This document shows positions 52,534-61,099 of a stretch of 64,000 bases of DNA, in pieces; position 1 is the stretch's first letter; every line of letters begins with the position of its first letter. The position numbers were made by a program, and so were the translations under genes. Source of the DNA: Actinoplanes teichomyceticus ATCC 31121 (GTDB lineage Bacteria; Actinomycetota; Actinomycetes; Mycobacteriales; Micromonosporaceae); assembly GCF_003711105.1 (NCBI RefSeq), contig NZ_CP023865.1, positions 4,303,001 through 4,367,000 on the forward strand. Direction: 5' to 3'. The notes beneath the pieces are model-generated. The model had not been told where the DNA came from and did no database searches. It saw only the letters and a program-made list of their open reading frames with translations.

Positions 52534-52796
52534 CGCGGCGCACGTCCCGACCCGCGGCGCACGTCCTGGCCCGCGGCGCCCGTCCCGATCCGCGGCGCCC
52601 GTCCCGATCCGCGGCGCACGTCCCGATCCGCGGCGCACGTCCCGGCCCGCGGCGCACGTCCCGGCCCGCGGCACGTCCCGGCCCGCGGCGCACGTCCCGA
52701 TCCGCGGCGCACGTCCCGGCCCGCGGCGCACGTCCCGATCCGCGGCGCACGTCCCGATCCGCGGCGCAAGTCCCGGCCCGCGGCGTACCTTCCGGC
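52534..52796. repeat. 19-bp tandem repeat array (about 14 copies)
   Basis: About 14 units of CGCGGCGCACGTCCCGATC, varying mainly at ATC/GCC in the last positions and with one 16-bp unit. The array is bracketed by 23-bp direct repeats at 52509-52531 and 52818-52840 that differ at one base. It fills the 494-bp gap between the RNA ligase start and the fliQ terminator. There are no unique spacers, so it is not a CRISPR array. Confidence 0.9.
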
Positions 52797-52852
52797 CCGC
52801 GACGCGGCCCCGCACGTCCGGCGCGCGACGCGCCGCCCGGTGTGCGGACACG

Positions 52853-52883
52853 AAAAAGGGGCCGCCCCACCGGGCGGCCCCTT
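52853..52883 (-). terminator. intrinsic terminator of fliQ
   Basis: A perfect 12-bp stem (52856-52867 with 52872-52883, AAGGGGCCGCCC) and 4-base loop CACC. On the minus strand it is followed by a run of five T. It lies 24 bp after the fliQ stop. It is the clearest rho-independent terminator in the window. Confidence 0.85.
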
Positions 52884-52906
52884 GTCGAGATCAGTTCTGG
52901 GCTGGA

Positions 52907-53176
52907 TCAGCGCAGCAGGTCGGGGACCCGCTCGAACAGCTGCTCGGTGTAGGTGAGCATCTCGTGCAGCATCCAGTTGCCGGTGAACAGCAGCACCGCC
53001 CCGATCGCGACCGCCTTCGGCACGAACGACAGCGTCGCCTCCTGGATCTGCGTCACCGACTGGAACAGCGAGATCGCGAAACCGATCGCGAGGGCCGTCA
53101 GCAGCACCGGAGCGGACATCTTCGCCGCGATGCTCATCGCCTGCAGTCCCAGCTCAACCACCATCGTGTCGGTCAT
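52907..53176 (-). CDS. fliQ: flagellar export apparatus protein FliQ, isolated
   Basis: An 89-residue protein, exactly the length of E. coli FliQ. It has two membrane segments (SAPVLLTALAIGFAISLFQS and VPKAVAIGAVLLFTGNWML) separated by the conserved VTQIQEATLSFVPK. FliQ forms, with FliP and FliR, the export gate of the flagellar type III system. No other flagellar gene lies within the window on either side, and the gene has its own strong terminator. The 248 bp upstream (53177-53424) show no gene. It may be a displaced or duplicated copy. Confidence 0.92.
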   Translation of the reverse strand: MTDTMVVELGLQAMSIAAKMSAPVLLTALAIGFAISLFQSVTQIQEATLSFVPKAVAIGAVLLFTGNWMLHEMLTYTEQLFERVPDLLR

Positions 53177-53424
53177 GCCCCCCAGTTCGGGCGGCCGGGC
53201 GGCCCGCGGAGTGCCGACCGGTCACCTCCCGGTTGCCGTTCGGTTCGCGCCACCGGAACCCTCAAGTCCGCCACCCGAGCGCCGCACGCCCGGGCCGCGC
53301 CCGCGGCGGCGTGGTTCGCGGGCGCGCCACGGCGGCCGTGCACGGCGGATCGGGGTGACCGGGATCGCCGAGCGCGGGCGATTCGTGCCGGGCGGCGGAC
53401 ATCCGGGCGGGGTAGGTTGGCGGC

Positions 53425-53844
53425 ATGGTTTCTGCGATCGAATTGCACGGCGACCCGCACGTCGCCCGGTACCTGGAGACCGACGGCGAGGACGGGTTCC
53501 ACTGGCGCAACGGGACCGAGATCCTGATCCTGTTCACCAAGGGCCGCAAGTCCGGGGAGCAGCGGACGCACGCGCTGATCTTCCGGGAGCACGAGGGCGC
53601 CTACCTGGTGGTCGCCTCGAAGGGCGGAGCGGCCGCGCCGCCGGCGTGGTTCGTGAACCTGAGCGCGGACCCGCAGGTCGAGGTCCAGATCAAGGGGGAC
53701 CGCTTCCCGGCCACGGCGCGCGTCGCGACCCCGCAGGAGAAGCCGGCGATGTGGGCGAAGATGGTCGAGGTCTGGCCGGACTACGACGAGTACCAGAAGA
53801 AGACCGACCGGGAGATCCCCGTGGTGGTCCTCGAACGCGCCTGA
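53425..53844 (+). CDS. F420-dependent nitroreductase-family (Ddn-like) protein
   Basis: A 139-residue protein of the deazaflavin-dependent nitroreductase family. Seen: RNGTEILILFTKGRKSGEQR, HALIFREHEGAYLVVASKGG and PPAWFVNLSADPQVEVQIKG, the hallmark stretch of Ddn-like proteins. The split-barrel fold binds F420H2 and reduces quinones or nitro compounds. It lies 160 bp upstream of another probable F420 enzyme, with a terminator between. Confidence 0.9.
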   Translation: MVSAIELHGDPHVARYLETDGEDGFHWRNGTEILILFTKGRKSGEQRTHALIFREHEGAYLVVASKGGAAAPPAWFVNLSADPQVEVQIKGDRFPATARVATPQEKPAMWAKMVEVWPDYDEYQKKTDREIPVVVLERA

Positions 53845-53849
53845 CGCTC

Positions 53850-53884
53850 GATCACCCGGCGGCGCGCGACACCGCCGGGTGATC
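53850..53884. terminator. hairpin after the Ddn-like gene
   Basis: GATCACCCGGCGG (53850-53862) pairs perfectly with CCGCCGGGTGATC (53872-53884) around a 9-base loop, 6 bp after the stop codon. No T-tract. Confidence 0.6.
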
Positions 53885-54004
53885 ACCCCGGGCGGCGTCG
53901 CGCGCCGCCGCCCGGCCCGGGCCGCCGTCCACGGCCGCCGCGCCGCGGGGCACAGCCTCCAGCACGGCTGGTTTACCCGGCGGGCCGCCGGGAAGCGGGA
54001 AGAC

Positions 54005-54952
54005 ATGCGATTCGGATACAAACTGATGGCCGAGGCCTTCGATCCCAAGGAGCTGATCCGCCAGGCGGTCCGGGCCGAGGAGGCCGGATTCGACTTCGTC
54101 GAGATCAGCGACCACTACCACCCGTGGCTGGAGGAGCAGGGCCACTCGCCGTTCGCGTGGAACGTGCTCAGCGCGATCGCCGCGCGCACCGAGCGGCTCG
54201 GTCTGGCCACCGGGGTGACCTGCCCGACGGTCCGGTACCACCCGGCGATCATCGCGCAGGCCGCTGCGACGCTCGCGATCATCTCCGACGGCCGGTTCAC
54301 GCTCGGCATCGGCTCCGGTGAGCGGCTCAACGAGCACGTCGTCGGCCAGGGTTTCCCGAGCGTACGGGTACGCCAGGAGATGCTGGCCGAGGCGCTGGAC
54401 ATCATCAACCTGCTCTGGCAGGGCGGCTACCAGTCGTACCAGGGCCGGTACCTGCAGCTGGAGGATGCCCGCGTCTTCGACCTGCCGGAGACCCTGCCGG
54501 TGATCGCGGTCGCCGCCGGTGGCCGGCACGCGGCCGAGCTGGCCGCCACGCACGGCAGCGGGCTGTTCGCCACCGAGCCGCGCCGCGACCTGGTCGACGC
54601 GTACACCGGCAAGGGCGGCTCGGGGCCGAAGTACGCGGAGATCCCGATGGCGTGGGCGCCGACCGTGGAGGCCGCCGCGCAGGAGGCGCACCGGACCTCA
54701 CGCTGGTCGCTGACCGGCTGGAAGGTGATGTCGGAGCTGCCCAACCCGGTGAACTTCGCCGCGGCCGCGGAGACCGTGCGGGTGGCGGACGTACGCGAGA
54801 AGTTCGTCTGCGGGCCGGACCCGCAGCCCTACCTCGACGCGGCGCGAACCTACGCCGAGGCCGGTTTCGATCATCTGGTTCTGCAGAACGCCGGGCCGGA
54901 TCCGGACGGCTTCCTGGAGTTCTTCAGCCGGGAGCTCAAGCCCCGGTGGTGA
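54005..54952 (+). CDS. F420-dependent LLM-class oxidoreductase (TIGR03557-like)
   Basis: A 315-residue luciferase-like TIM-barrel oxidoreductase. Seen: GYKLMAEAFDPKELIRQAVR, AEEAGFDFVEISDHYHPW, GLATGVTCPTVRYHPAIIAQ, TLGIGSGERLNEHVVGQGFP and the C-terminal FDHLVLQNAGPDPDGFLEFF. This pattern matches the F420-dependent glucose-6-phosphate-dehydrogenase-like subgroup. The substrate is unknown. The ATG at 54005 has GGGAAG upstream. It overlaps the convergent P450 gene by 17 bp. Confidence 0.9.
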   Translation: MRFGYKLMAEAFDPKELIRQAVRAEEAGFDFVEISDHYHPWLEEQGHSPFAWNVLSAIAARTERLGLATGVTCPTVRYHPAIIAQAAATLAIISDGRFTLGIGSGERLNEHVVGQGFPSVRVRQEMLAEALDIINLLWQGGYQSYQGRYLQLEDARVFDLPETLPVIAVAAGGRHAAELAATHGSGLFATEPRRDLVDAYTGKGGSGPKYAEIPMAWAPTVEAAAQEAHRTSRWSLTGWKVMSELPNPVNFAAAAETVRVADVREKFVCGPDPQPYLDAARTYAEAGFDHLVLQNAGPDPDGFLEFFSRELKPRW

Positions 54953-56141
54953 CCGGCAGGTGGGCGTAGCCGCGCAGCACCAGGCGGTCGCGGCGGACCG
55001 GTTCGCCGGCCACGGCGAGCCGGGGCAGCCGGGTCAGCAGCAGCGGGAACGCGACCTGCGCCTCCAGCCGGGCCAGCGGCGCGCCCAGGCAGTAGTGGGC
55101 GCCGCCGCCGAACGAGACCGGCTGGATGTTCGGCCGGTCCGGGTCGAACCGGTGCGGATCCGGGTACCGCGCCGGGTCACGGTTGGCCGAGCCGAGCAGC
55201 ATGGTGAGCCAGGCGCCCGGTTCGGCCCGGCGGCCGGGGCCGAGGTCGACCGGCGCGGTGGTGTAGCGGCGGGTCAGCTGGACCGGTGAGTCGTACCGCA
55301 GGATCTCCTCGACGAAGGCCGGCGCGAGCTCGGCGTCCGACCGCAACCGATCGGCCTGCTCGGGATGCTCCAGCAGGATCACCAGGCCGGTGCCGAGCAG
55401 GTTGGTGGTGGTCTCGAAGCCGGCGACCAGCAGCAGCACCAGGTTGGCCAGCAGTTCCTCGCCGGTCAGCACCTCCGCGCCGTCGTGAGCGGCGACCAGC
55501 GCGCTGGTCAGGTCGTCGCGCGGGGTGTGCCGGCGGTCGGCGATCAGCCCGGTGAAGTACGCCTCCAGCTCGCGGCCGGCCTTGTCGGCGCGCCGCATCT
55601 CCTCCTCGGTGCTGACCGGTTCCAGCACCACGGTCAGGTCGGTGGCGCGCTGCCGGAACCAGCGCCGCTCCGACTCCGGGATGCCCAGCAGGGCGCAGAT
55701 CACGGCGATCGGCAGCGGGTAGGCGAAGGCGTCGATGAAGTCGGTCTCCGCGGGCATCTCCGCGATCAGGTCGGTCACCTGCGCGGCGATGACCTCGCGC
55801 ATGGCGGCGATCCGGCGGGCGGTGAAGGTGGCGGCGGCCGCCCGGCGCACCCGGGAGTGGTCCGGCGGGTTGGCCTGCAGCATGGACAGCACCACCGGGG
55901 CGACGCCGCGGTTGTCCCGCCAGCCCGGCCACGCCCGGTCGTAGTCGCCGGGGTCGGCCACCCGCAGCCCCGGGTCCCGCATCATCCGGTTGACCAGGTC
56001 GTACGTGGTGACGAACCACTGGTCGTCGAGGGCCTGCAAGGCCGGGGAGTGCGCCCGGATCACGTCGTACGCGGGGTACGGATCGAGGCGGCCCTCGGGC
56101 TGGAACAGCGAGGCGAGCGCGGTTTCGTATGCCATCCCCAT
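54936..56141 (-). CDS. cytochrome P450
   Basis: A 401-residue soluble bacterial P450. Seen: the I-helix LLLVAGFETTTNLLGTGL, ExxR in AFVEEILRYDSPVQLTRR, and the haem loop VSFGGGAHYCLGAPLARLEA with the Cys ligand. DPARYPDPHRFDPDRPN is the usual meander. It resembles the CYP107-like secondary-metabolism group in length and motifs, but no ferredoxin or biosynthetic partner is adjacent. The start may be 56141 or the ATG at 56135. Confidence 0.93.
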   Translation of the reverse strand: MGMAYETALASLFQPEGRLDPYPAYDVIRAHSPALQALDDQWFVTTYDLVNRMMRDPGLRVADPGDYDRAWPGWRDNRGVAPVVLSMLQANPPDHSRVRRAAAATFTARRIAAMREVIAAQVTDLIAEMPAETDFIDAFAYPLPIAVICALLGIPESERRWFRQRATDLTVVLEPVSTEEEMRRADKAGRELEAYFTGLIADRRHTPRDDLTSALVAAHDGAEVLTGEELLANLVLLLVAGFETTTNLLGTGLVILLEHPEQADRLRSDAELAPAFVEEILRYDSPVQLTRRYTTAPVDLGPGRRAEPGAWLTMLLGSANRDPARYPDPHRFDPDRPNIQPVSFGGGAHYCLGAPLARLEAQVAFPLLLTRLPRLAVAGEPVRRDRLVLRGYAHLPVTTGA

Positions 56142-56185
56142 CCGGCCATCATGCCGCGTCCCATCGATGTCTGCCCACCGGGGAC

Positions 56186-56254
56186 CACACCGGGCGGGAC
56201 GGCCGGGTCACACCGGGCGGGACGGCCGGGTCACACCGGGCGGGACGGCGGGGT
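56186..56254. repeat. 23-bp tandem repeat, three copies
   Basis: Three copies of a 23-bp unit starting CACACCGGGCGGGACGG lie at 56186, 56209 and 56232 in the 194-bp gap between the P450 start and the FIST gene. The last unit is imperfect at its end. Confidence 0.85.
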
Positions 56255-56335
56255 TTCACTCAGGTTGCCGGCGCGGCGACCGATGCAATGGCCCGGAGGG
56301 CTCGCGCCGCGCGGGCCGCACGGCGAGGAGCGAGC

Positions 56336-57514
56336 ATGAACGAACCCGACGGGCGCTGGTTCGGCGTGGGTCGCAGCCTGCTGGCCGATCCGGCCGAGGC
56401 CGGGGCGCAGGCGTGCCGTGACGCGCTCGCCGGCCGGCGGGCGACCCTGCTGATCGTGTTCGCCTCGCCGTCGCACTCGACTCCGCAGATGGCCGCCGCG
56501 GTGCACGCGGCCGCCGGTGGGGCCGTACCGATGATCGGCTGCTCGACGTCCGGCGAGTTCACCTCGGCGGGACGCGGCGCCGGGGTGGTGGTCAACGCGC
56601 TCGGCGGGGACGGATTCGTGGCCTCGGTGCGGGCCGTGCCGCGCAACAGCACCGACCTGTACGGCGCCGGTGAGAGCGTCGCGTCCGCCCTCGACGACAT
56701 CGACGCCGAGCACCGGGTGCTGCTGATGCTCGGCGACGGGCGCAGCGGCGACCAGCAGGAGGTGGTCCGCGGGGCGTACTCGGTGGGCGGCGCGCACGTT
56801 CCGCTGGTCGGCGGCTGCGCCGGCGACGACGTGACGCAGGCCGGCACCTTCCACTTCTTCAGTTCCGGCGCCGACGTGCGGTTCCTGCCGAACGCGGTGC
56901 TCGGCGCGGCGCTCGGGTCCCCGTCGCCGTTCGGGATCGGGCTGGCGCACGGCTGGCACCGGGTCGGCGAGCCGATGGTGGTGACCCGCAGCGAGGGCGG
57001 CACGATCTACGAGCTGGACGGGGAGCCGGCGCTGGACGTGTACCTGCGCCGGACCGGCGGGGCGCCCGACCTGCCCGCGGACCCGGAGGCGTTCCTGCGG
57101 TTCGCGACGGTACGCCCGCTCGGGCTGGCCCGGCGCACCGGCGAGGACGTGCGGATCATCTTCGCGTCGGACCCGGCGGAGCGCTCGATCGCCGGGCTGG
57201 CCGACACGCCCGAGGGCGCCCTGGTGTGGTTCATGGCGGCCGACCCGGACGCGGTGGTCGGCGCGACGGCGACCGCCGCCCGCGCCGCGGTCGAGGCGAC
57301 CGGCAGCGTGCCGCCGCTGGGCGTGCTGGTCTTCGACTGCTGCATCCGGCCCCTCGCACTCGGCCCGGAGCGCATCGAGTCGGCCGTGGAACGGCTGCGC
57401 GACGAGCTGGAGCCGGTTCCGTTCAGCGGCTTCTACACCAACGGCGAGATCGTTCGGCAGGGCGGCGCGAAAGGCATGCACCACCTGACCGTGGCCGCCC
57501 TCGCCGTGAGCTGA
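56336..57514 (+). CDS. FIST-domain signalling protein
   Basis: A 392-residue protein with FIST_N (about 35-215: ATLLIVFASPSHSTPQMAAA, VPMIGCSTSGEFTSAGRGAG, VPLVGGCAGDDVTQAGTFHF) and FIST_C (about 225-375: EPALDVYLRRTGGAPDLPAD, PFSGFYTNGEIVRQGGAKGM). FIST proteins are predicted to bind small ligands such as amino acids and feed signal-transduction outputs. The stop is 4 bp before a GAF-GGDEF gene, so this is likely its sensor partner. No membrane segment. Confidence 0.9.
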   Translation: MNEPDGRWFGVGRSLLADPAEAGAQACRDALAGRRATLLIVFASPSHSTPQMAAAVHAAAGGAVPMIGCSTSGEFTSAGRGAGVVVNALGGDGFVASVRAVPRNSTDLYGAGESVASALDDIDAEHRVLLMLGDGRSGDQQEVVRGAYSVGGAHVPLVGGCAGDDVTQAGTFHFFSSGADVRFLPNAVLGAALGSPSPFGIGLAHGWHRVGEPMVVTRSEGGTIYELDGEPALDVYLRRTGGAPDLPADPEAFLRFATVRPLGLARRTGEDVRIIFASDPAERSIAGLADTPEGALVWFMAADPDAVVGATATAARAAVEATGSVPPLGVLVFDCCIRPLALGPERIESAVERLRDELEPVPFSGFYTNGEIVRQGGAKGMHHLTVAALAVS

Positions 57515-57518
57515 CGCG

Positions 57519-58937
57519 ATGACCGCCTGGTCGATGCTCCAGCTCAGTGAGTATTTCAGCGCCATCACCCGGGCCGGCGACGTCGGCATGGCCGCCCGGA
57601 TCGCGGTGCAGCGGGCGACCGAGGCCACCGACGCCGAACTCGGTGCGGTGGTGTTCGGCGACGACCTGGCCGCCTCGGTGGGGTTGGGCCGCTCCCCGGA
57701 CCCGACGCTGTTCACCACGATCCGGTCGGGCTGCGAGACCGCGACGTTCCCCGGTTTCGGGCCGGCGTACGTGACCGTGCACGTGGTCGCCGCCGATCAC
57801 GACGAGCGGCTGGTCGTGGCCCGGGCCGACGAGCCGTTCGCGGCCGAGGAACGCCAGATGCTGCAGGGCATGGCGAAGGTGCTCGGGCTGGCCATGCGCA
57901 GCCTGCGCACCATCGCCGCCGAGCACCAGCTGCGGCTGGAACGCGAACGCGAGGCCGAGGCCCGGCTGGTCCTGGTGCAGGCCCTGGAACGGCGGGAACG
58001 GCTGCTGGAGACGCTGCTGCGGGTGCAGCGCGCGGCCAGCCAGGGCACCCCGCTCGGCGAGCTGCTGGACTCGATCACCTCGGGCGCCCGGGAGCTGCTG
58101 AACGACGGGGTCGCCGCGCTGGTGCTGCACGATCTCAACGAGCCCGGCCGGTTGACCGTGGCGTCGCTGGACGGTCTGGCCGGCGTGGACCGCGACGCGC
58201 TGCTGCGGACCGCCCGGCGGGCGATGACCGCGGGCCGGTCGGTCGCCGAGGAGGGGCTGGCCGCCGCGCCGGTGCACATCGGCGACCGGGTGGCCGGCGG
58301 GTTCGTGATCGCCGGACACGGGGCGGACGTGCGCGACTCGGAGCGGCGTGACGTGCTGGCCGCGTTCAGCGAGCAGGCCAGTCTCGCGCTGACCGGGGCG
58401 CACACCCAGGCCGCGATGCACGAGGCACATCACGACCCGTTGACCCGGCTGCCGAACCGGGCACTGTTCCTGCAGCGGGTGGAGCGGGTTCTCGCCGACG
58501 ACACCGGCGCCGCTCTGCTGTATCTGGACCTCGACCTGTTCAAGCAGGTCAACGACACGCTCGGGCACGCCGCCGGCGACGAGCTGCTGCGCGGGGTCGC
58601 GGACCGGCTGCGCGCCTCGGTGCGCGAGTCGGACATGGCGGCGCGGTTCGGCGGGGACGAGTTCGCGGTCCTGCTCGATCCGATCACCGGGCGCCGGCAG
58701 GCGTGGGAGATCGCGCAGCGGGTGATCGACGCGATCGGCGCGCCGTTCGAGATCGCCGGGCGCACCGTGCTGACCCGGGCCAGCGTGGGCATCGCCTACA
58801 GCGACGCCGCGCGGACCGCGGAGGGCCTGGTGGAGGACGCGGATCTGGCGATGTACCGGGCGAAGAAGACCTCGCCGGGCACGTGCCGGGCGTTCGAGCC
58901 CCGGATGCGTACCGATCTGCTGCGCACGGTCTGCTGA
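57519..58937 (+). CDS. GAF-GGDEF diguanylate cyclase
   Basis: A 472-residue cytosolic cyclase. It has a GAF-like domain at about 10-125, a charged coiled-coil (EREREAEARLVLVQALERRE) at about 135-165 and a second GAF-like domain at about 170-295. The GGDEF domain is at about 305-465 with HDPLTRLPNRALFLQRVERV, DLDLFKQVNDTLGHAAGDEL and RFGGDEFAVLL. The product-inhibition I-site RESD lies five residues before GGDEF. It should make c-di-GMP and be feedback-inhibited. There is no EAL domain. Tightly linked to the FIST gene (4 bp). Confidence 0.93.
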   Translation: MTAWSMLQLSEYFSAITRAGDVGMAARIAVQRATEATDAELGAVVFGDDLAASVGLGRSPDPTLFTTIRSGCETATFPGFGPAYVTVHVVAADHDERLVVARADEPFAAEERQMLQGMAKVLGLAMRSLRTIAAEHQLRLEREREAEARLVLVQALERRERLLETLLRVQRAASQGTPLGELLDSITSGARELLNDGVAALVLHDLNEPGRLTVASLDGLAGVDRDALLRTARRAMTAGRSVAEEGLAAAPVHIGDRVAGGFVIAGHGADVRDSERRDVLAAFSEQASLALTGAHTQAAMHEAHHDPLTRLPNRALFLQRVERVLADDTGAALLYLDLDLFKQVNDTLGHAAGDELLRGVADRLRASVRESDMAARFGGDEFAVLLDPITGRRQAWEIAQRVIDAIGAPFEIAGRTVLTRASVGIAYSDAARTAEGLVEDADLAMYRAKKTSPGTCRAFEPRMRTDLLRTVC

Positions 58938-58997
58938 ATCCCGATCCCCTGGCGGACCCCGGCCGGCGGAGCCGCACGTGCATTGATCGCGGCCCCC

Positions 58998-59726
58998 TCA
59001 CGCCACGACGAGCGCGCCGCCGAGCAGGACGCACGCGCCGATCTCCAGCAGCCCGACCTGTTTCGGCGTGAGGCGGCGGCGTGGCAGGGCGGCGGCGCGC
59101 ACCGCGAGGACGCCGAACAGCACGGCGAGCGGGATGCTCAGCCACCCGGCGACGGCCACCGCGGCCAGGTGGTAGGCGACCGACGCCCGGTGGTACGCGC
59201 GGCTCCCGCGTTCCCGGATCATCGTCTTGACGTAGAGGACGGTGCCGGTGAAGTACAGCAGGGCGGCGGCGCAGGGCACGGCCACGTCACCGGCGGGGAC
59301 GCCCGCCACGGTCGCGGCGACCGGGACCATCAGGCAGCTCTGCACGACCGAGACCAGGTCGTTGAGCAGCGCCCGCTCCCGGCGGCACCAGGCGTACCAG
59401 GCGTTGAGGGCGAGCAGCACGGCGAACACCGGCGCGTAGATCAGCACGGCGGGGCGGGCCGCCACGACCACGGCGGCGGGCAGCGTGGCGCTCAGGCCGT
59501 ACAGGAGAAGCTGGTCCCGGTAACGCGCCGGCCGCCGCGACTTGACCGCCTGCAGCGCGTAGTAGGACAGCAGGTAGCCGGCCAGCCAGGCGACCAGCAG
59601 CGGCAGGTGCGGCCAGCGCGGGCCCGCGGCGACGACCCCGATCAGATACGGCAGCAGCAGCATCGCCCAGGCGCCGTGCTGTGGCGGGACGAACCGGCGC
59701 AGACGGCGCCGCCGTGCGGATTCCAT
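58998..59726 (-). CDS. YwiC-like membrane protein
   Basis: A 242-residue integral membrane protein with seven or eight hydrophobic segments. The N-terminal FVPPQHGAWAMLLLPYLIGV is the signature of the YwiC-like family, whose function is unknown. Later segments include APVFAVLLALNAWYAWCRRE and AAALLYFTGTVLYVKTMIRE, which recall UbiA-type prenyltransferases without clear DDxxD motifs. I chose the ATG at 59726 (MESARRRRLR). It is divergent from the next gene. Confidence 0.8.
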   Translation of the reverse strand: MESARRRRLRRFVPPQHGAWAMLLLPYLIGVVAAGPRWPHLPLLVAWLAGYLLSYYALQAVKSRRPARYRDQLLLYGLSATLPAAVVVAARPAVLIYAPVFAVLLALNAWYAWCRRERALLNDLVSVVQSCLMVPVAATVAGVPAGDVAVPCAAALLYFTGTVLYVKTMIRERGSRAYHRASVAYHLAAVAVAGWLSIPLAVLFGVLAVRAAALPRRRLTPKQVGLLEIGACVLLGGALVVA

Positions 59727-59817
59727 GGCGAAAAGATATTCCGCCGGCGGTCCGCCCGGCCCGGGACCGCGGACCTCGACCGTACGGACTTCCGGCCCAC
59801 CGCATATGTTCTCTGCC

Positions 59818-60276
59818 ATGAATCCGCAAGATCAACAGCGGCCGGTCGGCGCGGCGGCGGTGGTCGGGGCGTTCGTGCTCGGCCTCGACGCCATCGCGTC
59901 GCTGCTCGCCGGTCTGCTGCTCGCGCTGCCGGCGGTCGGGACGAGGTTCGACACCGGGCCGCAGGACGCCCGGACCGGGATCGCCGCGGTCGCGGTGGCG
60001 TCGCTGTTCGCCCTGGTCTGCCCGGCCGCGGCGGCCCTGGTCGGCGGGCTGCGCACCCGCGCCGCGCACGTCTTCGGGTGCGTGGTGACCGCGGTGATGG
60101 CCGTGCTCGTGGCCGGCGGGTCGGCGCTGCTGCTGCCAGCGACCGACAACGTGTCGGAGAACGAGGTCGGCCTGGCCGTGATCGGCTTGGCCGCGGCGGT
60201 CCTGCTGGCCAACATCGCGGCCCTGGCCGTCCTGCTCGGCACGCTGCGCCCGGCCCGCGCCCACGCCCACCGGTGA
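59818..60276 (+). CDS. small four-helix membrane protein, unknown
   Basis: A 152-residue protein, ATG at 59818. Hydrophobic segments are at about 12-40, 52-75, 83-105 and 117-143 (VGAFVLGLDAIASLLAGLLL; AAVAVASLFALVCPAAAALV; IGLAAAVLLANIAALAVLLG). I see no known motif. The C-terminus is RPARAHAHR. Function cannot be predicted. Confidence 0.6.
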   Translation: MNPQDQQRPVGAAAVVGAFVLGLDAIASLLAGLLLALPAVGTRFDTGPQDARTGIAAVAVASLFALVCPAAAALVGGLRTRAAHVFGCVVTAVMAVLVAGGSALLLPATDNVSENEVGLAVIGLAAAVLLANIAALAVLLGTLRPARAHAHR

Positions 60277-60304
60277 CCGGCCGCCGCGCGGTCCGTGCCG
60301 GTGA

Positions 60305-61067
60305 TCAGGCGGCGCGGACCGCGCGGGTGCAGCGGGTGACGTACGGCAGGCGCAGCTGTTCGCGGCCGGCCAGGTCGGGGTGCGCGTCCAGCAGCTCGAT
60401 GACGTTGCCGAGCAGCTCCGCCCGTTCCGCCTCCGGCAGCACGATCACGTAGCTGCGGGAGGCCACCATGTCCAGCAGCGCCGCCCGGCTCAGGGTGTGC
60501 CGCCAGCGGAACTCGGCGCGCTCCAGCCGCTCGAACGGGGGGGCCCAGCACCGGCTCGGTGTCCATCTCCTCCCGGGTGTGCTCGTGCATCACGCCGTCC
60601 AGCTCGGCCACCCACGGCTCGCTCACATCCCGTACGTTCCACACCAGACCGAGCGTGCCGCCGGGCCGCAGCACCCGGGCGATCTCCGGAATCGCCCGCC
60701 GCGGGTCGACCCAGTGCCAGGCCTGGGCCATCACGGCCGCGTCGACGCAGGCGTCCGGCAGCGGGATGCGCTCGGCCGATCCGGCGTGCACCGCCACGCC
60801 GGGCACCGCGGCGACCAGCTGCTCGCGCATGGGCGCGGACGGCTCGACGGCCACGACCTCGCGCCCGGCGGCGACCAGCTGTTCGGTGAACTTGCCGGTG
60901 CCGGCCCCCAGGTCCAGGACCGTCCGCGCCGGCTCGGGCGCCGCCCAGGCCACCGCCTGCGGCGGATACGGTGGGCGGCCCCGCCGGTACGCCTGCGCCG
61001 CCGCGCCGAACGAGGCCGCGTGCCGGGCGCGGGTCTGGTCACTGATCGTCGTTCGCCGAGGTTCCAC
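60305..61067 (-). pseudogene. class I SAM methyltransferase with frameshift at a G7 run
   Basis: A methyltransferase gene of about 253 codons disrupted at 60537-60543. The first part (SFGAAAQAYRRGRPPYPPQA; TVLDLGAGTGKFTEQLVAAG; AQAWHWVDPRRAIPEIARVL) runs to EPVLGPP and then leaves frame. One base fewer in the seven-G run restores FERLERAEFRWRHTLSRAAL to a stop at 60305-60307. The total length (763 nt, one base more than a multiple of three) agrees. It is either a real slip mutation, a phase-variable tract or a sequencing error. It is a paralogue of the methyltransferase at 2747-3526. Confidence 0.8.
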
Positions 61068-61099
61068 GGGGGCAACCTACGTCGCCCCCGTGAAGATCA

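Noticed and set aside
52534..52796. CRISPR-like array
   Set aside because: Repeats are directly contiguous with no unique spacers, the 19-bp unit is too short, and there are no cas genes.
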